Both the position numbers and the translations under genes were made by a program. Source: an uncultured Rivibacter sp. (GTDB lineage Bacteria > Pseudomonadota > Gammaproteobacteria > Burkholderiales > Burkholderiaceae). From it: a stretch of DNA of 35,237 nucleotides. The DNA lies in assembly GCA_946481025.1 (NCBI GenBank), contig CAMLNA010000031.1:1-35237 (forward strand), read 5' to 3'. The notes beneath the pieces were generated by a model that saw nothing but the letters and a program-made list of their open reading frames with translations, had not been told where the DNA came from and made no database searches. The first letter of the stretch is position 1. The number at the start of each line of letters is the position of its first letter. Positions 32,905 through 35,237 of the stretch are shown here, in pieces.

Positions 32905-33873
32905 TCACTGCGCGCGAGGCTGCACCGGCATGCACAGCTCGCAACGCACGATGCGGCTGCCCGGCGTGCCCTCGAGCGGGTCGTAGCGTTCGAAGAACGG
33001 GCCCTCGCCCATGTCGAAAGCGGCCTCGGGCAGCCAGTCGTTCAGGAGGGCATGCCAGCCGGCGCCGATGCCGCTGGCCGGCCCGTCGTAGTGCAGCGCC
33101 GCCACCCAGCGGGCTTCCACGCGGCGCTTCGGCAGGCGCAGCCCCGGGTCCCGCCAGCCGGCCGGCAGCTGCACGCAGGCGTCCATGCGGCAGCTCGTCG
33201 GCCCTGCGATGGCCGGGTCGTCGAGCCCGACGAAGGCCATCGGCTGGTCGCCGAGCCCCAGGCTGTGCACCCAGGGCAGGAAGCGGTCCCACAGCTCGCG
33301 GGCGGTGGCGCCGTAGTTGCCGCGCGCCCGCATGAACAGGTACTCGGCCGCCTCCTGCCGCTTCACCTCGATGCGGAAGGGGCCGGCCGGCGCCGTGTCG
33401 TCGACCGGCCTGCGCCAGGCAACCCAGCCGCCGCCGCGCCACTGCGAGGGGGTCATGCCGAAGTGTTCGCGAAAGGCCCTTGCAAACGCCTCGGGCGAGG
33501 CGAATCCGCAGTTGAGCGAGATGACCGTGATCTTCTCGTCGGGGCAATGGCGCAACCGGCCGGCGGCGGCTTCGAGGCGCCGCCGTCGCACGAAGGCATT
33601 GAGCGTCTCGCCCGTCCAGGCAAGGAACAGGCGGTGGAAGTGAAACGGCGAAATGGCCGCCAGACGCGCCAGCGTCTCCAGCTTCAGGTCTTCGGCGAGG
33701 TGCTGCTCCACGTGGTCGAGCACCGCCTCGATGCGCTTGACGTGGTGACTGCGTATCGCCGGCTGATCGGCACCCGCCGGGCGGGAGCGGGGGCGCTCCA
33801 TGGCCAGCCACCCCGGTTCGCCGTGCAGTGCCGGGCGCGGCATGTCCGGCTCGAAGGACTTCAGACTGTTCAC
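32905..33873 (-). CDS. AraC-family regulator with GyrI-like effector domain
   Basis: A 322-residue transcription regulator. An AraC-type double helix-turn-helix lies at about 45-143 (VEQHLAEDLKLETLARLAAISPFHFHRLF, then GFASPEAFARAFREHFGMTPSQW). A GyrI-like small-molecule-binding domain fills about 165-318. This order, DNA-binding part first, is that of Rob-like regulators. The GTG at 33873 has AAAGGGG five bases upstream; ATG at 33843 is an alternative. A tandem 11-base repeat lies upstream of the start. It lies between the sugar transporter and the GH16-like gene and probably controls the local glucan genes; the ligand is unknown. Confidence 0.88.
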   Translation of the reverse strand: MNSLKSFEPDMPRPALHGEPGWLAMERPRSRPAGADQPAIRSHHVKRIEAVLDHVEQHLAEDLKLETLARLAAISPFHFHRLFLAWTGETLNAFVRRRRLEAAAGRLRHCPDEKITVISLNCGFASPEAFARAFREHFGMTPSQWRGGGWVAWRRPVDDTAPAGPFRIEVKRQEAAEYLFMRARGNYGATARELWDRFLPWVHSLGLGDQPMAFVGLDDPAIAGPTSCRMDACVQLPAGWRDPGLRLPKRRVEARWVAALHYDGPASGIGAGWHALLNDWLPEAAFDMGEGPFFERYDPLEGTPGSRIVRCELCMPVQPRAQ

Positions 33874-33891
33874 CCAGACCCCTTTCGTACT

Positions 33892-33913
33892 GCTTTCGTA
33901 CTGCTCGTGCCTG
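33892..33913 (-). repeat. Tandem 11-base repeat upstream of the AraC gene
   Basis: Two perfect head-to-tail copies of CTTTCGTACTG (plus strand), one helical turn each, 19 to 40 bases upstream of the AraC GTG. It could be a regulator site or a local duplication near the ribosome site. Confidence 0.6.
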
Positions 33914-33923
33914 CCGCGTTGAC

Positions 33924-35012
<1,089 letters not shown>

Positions 35013-35043
35013 GTCTTTTCCTTGTGTCCTTGGTCCTGGGGGC

Positions 35044-35237
35044 TCAGCCCTTGACCGCCCCGGCAGTGAGCCCCTCGATGAGGCGGCGCGTGTAGAAGAC
35101 GAACAGCACCAGCAGCGGCAGCACCGTGATGGCCGAGCCCGCGCTGATGGCGCCCCAGGGCGTCTGCCCCGTGCCCTGCAGGGAGCGCAGCACCAGCGGC
35201 GCGGTGAACATCTCCATGTCGCTCATCACGAGCAGCG
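35044..35237 (-). CDS. Sugar ABC transporter permease, MalG/UgpE type (5' part outside window)
   Basis: Only the last 63 or so residues are in the window. The segment LQGTGQTPWGAISAGSAITVLPLLVLFVFYTRRLIEGLTAGAVKG matches the C-terminus of MalG-type permeases: the last membrane helix and the closing GLTAGAVKG. The reading frame runs off the right edge of the window. It belongs with the ATPase gene 31 bases downstream. Confidence 0.9.
   Translation of the reverse strand, partial: LLVMSDMEMFTAPLVLRSLQGTGQTPWGAISAGSAITVLPLLVLFVFYTRRLIEGLTAGAVKG

Overview
The window is about 35 kb of GC-rich DNA with long overlapping frames on both strands, densely packed genes and no tRNA, rRNA, CRISPR array or transposase that I can see. 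Gene content suggests a Gram-negative Burkholderiales-type betaproteobacterium that degrades plant or algal polysaccharide. The evidence is many lipoboxes, a Tat signal, a CTGT-N8-ACAG SOS box, single-domain receivers and a UgpC/MalK-type transporter. The genus cannot be named from the sequence alone.

Region A (1-12413, minus strand) is a co-directional run of nine genes that overlap or nearly touch. In order of transcription they are: a DUF1592 haem lipoprotein, a Tat-exported DUF1552 protein, a cytochrome c/choice-of-anchor D protein, a TlpA thioredoxin, a DUF4266 mini-lipoprotein, a DUF3570 outer-membrane beta-barrel, a tandem Cip1-like lipoprotein, an ApbE flavin transferase and a GH6 cellobiohydrolase cut by the window edge. 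It looks like one transcription unit that joins an envelope redox module (haem, dithiol, covalent flavin) to cellulose attack. The DUF3570 protein carries two SGAT motifs resembling ApbE flavinylation sites. This is the best candidate in the window for an undescribed system.

Region B (12414-17507) holds a nitronate monooxygenase, a PD-(D/E)XK/DinG-like iron-sulfur helicase behind a consensus LexA box, a degenerate receiver protein divergent from an intact orphan receiver, and an SRPBCC protein. Region C (17549-21688) holds a stand-alone EF-G paralogue with a long leader containing an intrinsic terminator, and a two-gene operon of a membrane coiled-coil protein and a branched-chain-amino-acid-type binding protein.

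Region D (21719-29576) is a signalling block: an unknown basic protein, an HD-GYP protein, a NarL-type response regulator with a beta-propeller hybrid-type sensor kinase (not phosphorelay), a divergent winged-helix regulator and a Cache-PAS-PAS-GGDEF diguanylate cyclase. The shared regulator promoter region contains several TGTAG/CTACA half-sites.

Region E (29616-35237, minus strand) is a beta-glucan locus: a sugar ABC permease (partial), its ATPase, an AraC/GyrI regulator, a large GH16-like protein with an altered catalytic motif, a carbohydrate-binding-like lipoprotein and a lichenase-like GH16 enzyme. Regions A and E together imply uptake and breakdown of both beta-1,4- and mixed-linkage beta-glucans.
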